The notes under the pieces are model-generated. The model was given only the letters and a program-made list of their open reading frames with translations. It ran no database searches and was not told the DNA's origin. A stretch of DNA of 64,000 nt, taken from the NCBI GenBank assembly GCA_013365325.1, contig JABVXV010000033.1, forward strand, positions 344,001-408,000. The letters run 5' to 3'. Source of the stretch: Dipetalonema caudispina. Its lineage: Eukaryota > Nematoda > Chromadorea > Rhabditida > Onchocercidae. How positions within the stretch are numbered: position 1 is the stretch's first letter; each line of letters begins with the position of its first letter. The position numbers were made by a program, and so were the translations under genes. Positions 63,792 to 64,000 of the stretch are shown piece after piece.

Positions 63792-64000
<209 letters not shown>

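Overview
The window is nuclear DNA of a nematode, most likely a clade III (spirurid or filarial-type) parasite. This is inferred from several things together: about 70% A+T by eye, many short exons with GT..AG introns and nematode-style TTTCAG/TTTTAG acceptors, strong acceptors a few bases upstream of most start codons (as expected for spliced-leader trans-splicing), abundant homopolymers and microsatellites, and divergent but clearly animal proteins. No bacterial gene, CRISPR array, tRNA, rRNA or intact transposon could be recognised.

Layout. (1) 955-1685 (+): a small basic, Arg/Ser-rich protein with one C-terminal membrane segment; its first coding exon is only the ATG. (2) 1686-10588: long AT-rich intergenic DNA with a dense microsatellite cluster at 7.3-8.2 kb and, just before it, a GC-richer island with a 38-codon membrane micro-ORF. 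(3) 17377-13104 (-) and 12183-10589 (-): DUS1L-type tRNA-dihydrouridine synthase (9 exons) followed by proteasome subunit beta-4/PSMB4 (6 exons), same strand, about 0.9 kb apart. (4) 18755-20828 (+): a C2H2 zinc-finger protein with an Arg-rich internal repeat (8 exons). (5) 22790-25123 (+): a divergent WTAP/Fl(2)d-like coiled-coil protein (7 exons), the m6A-writer regulatory subunit family; phase-matched candidate exons of unknown affiliation lie just upstream. (6) 27598-25690 (-), convergent with WTAP: an alpha-carbonic-anhydrase-related protein that has lost two of three zinc ligands; a perfect 16-bp inverted repeat spans its stop codon. (7) 27599-38576: AT-rich intergenic DNA with two possible isolated coding exons. 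(8) 58822-38577 (-): one 231-residue protein spread over 20 kb in five exons, with a PP1-type RVxF motif and a Cys-rich C-terminus ending in a CaaX-like CNLQ. (9) 58823-64000: AT-rich intergenic DNA ending in a (ATT)n array that runs off the window.

All seven gene models were assembled by hand by joining exons whose phases agree across every junction; PSMB4, DUS1L, WTAP-like and the carbonic-anhydrase-related protein also rest on recognisable family motifs. Two genes are housekeeping (proteasome, tRNA modification). The WTAP-like protein, the acatalytic carbonic-anhydrase relative and the putative lipid-anchored PP1-docking protein are the parts most worth follow-up. Nothing shows that the seven genes form one functional system; the only possible co-transcribed pair is DUS1L-PSMB4.
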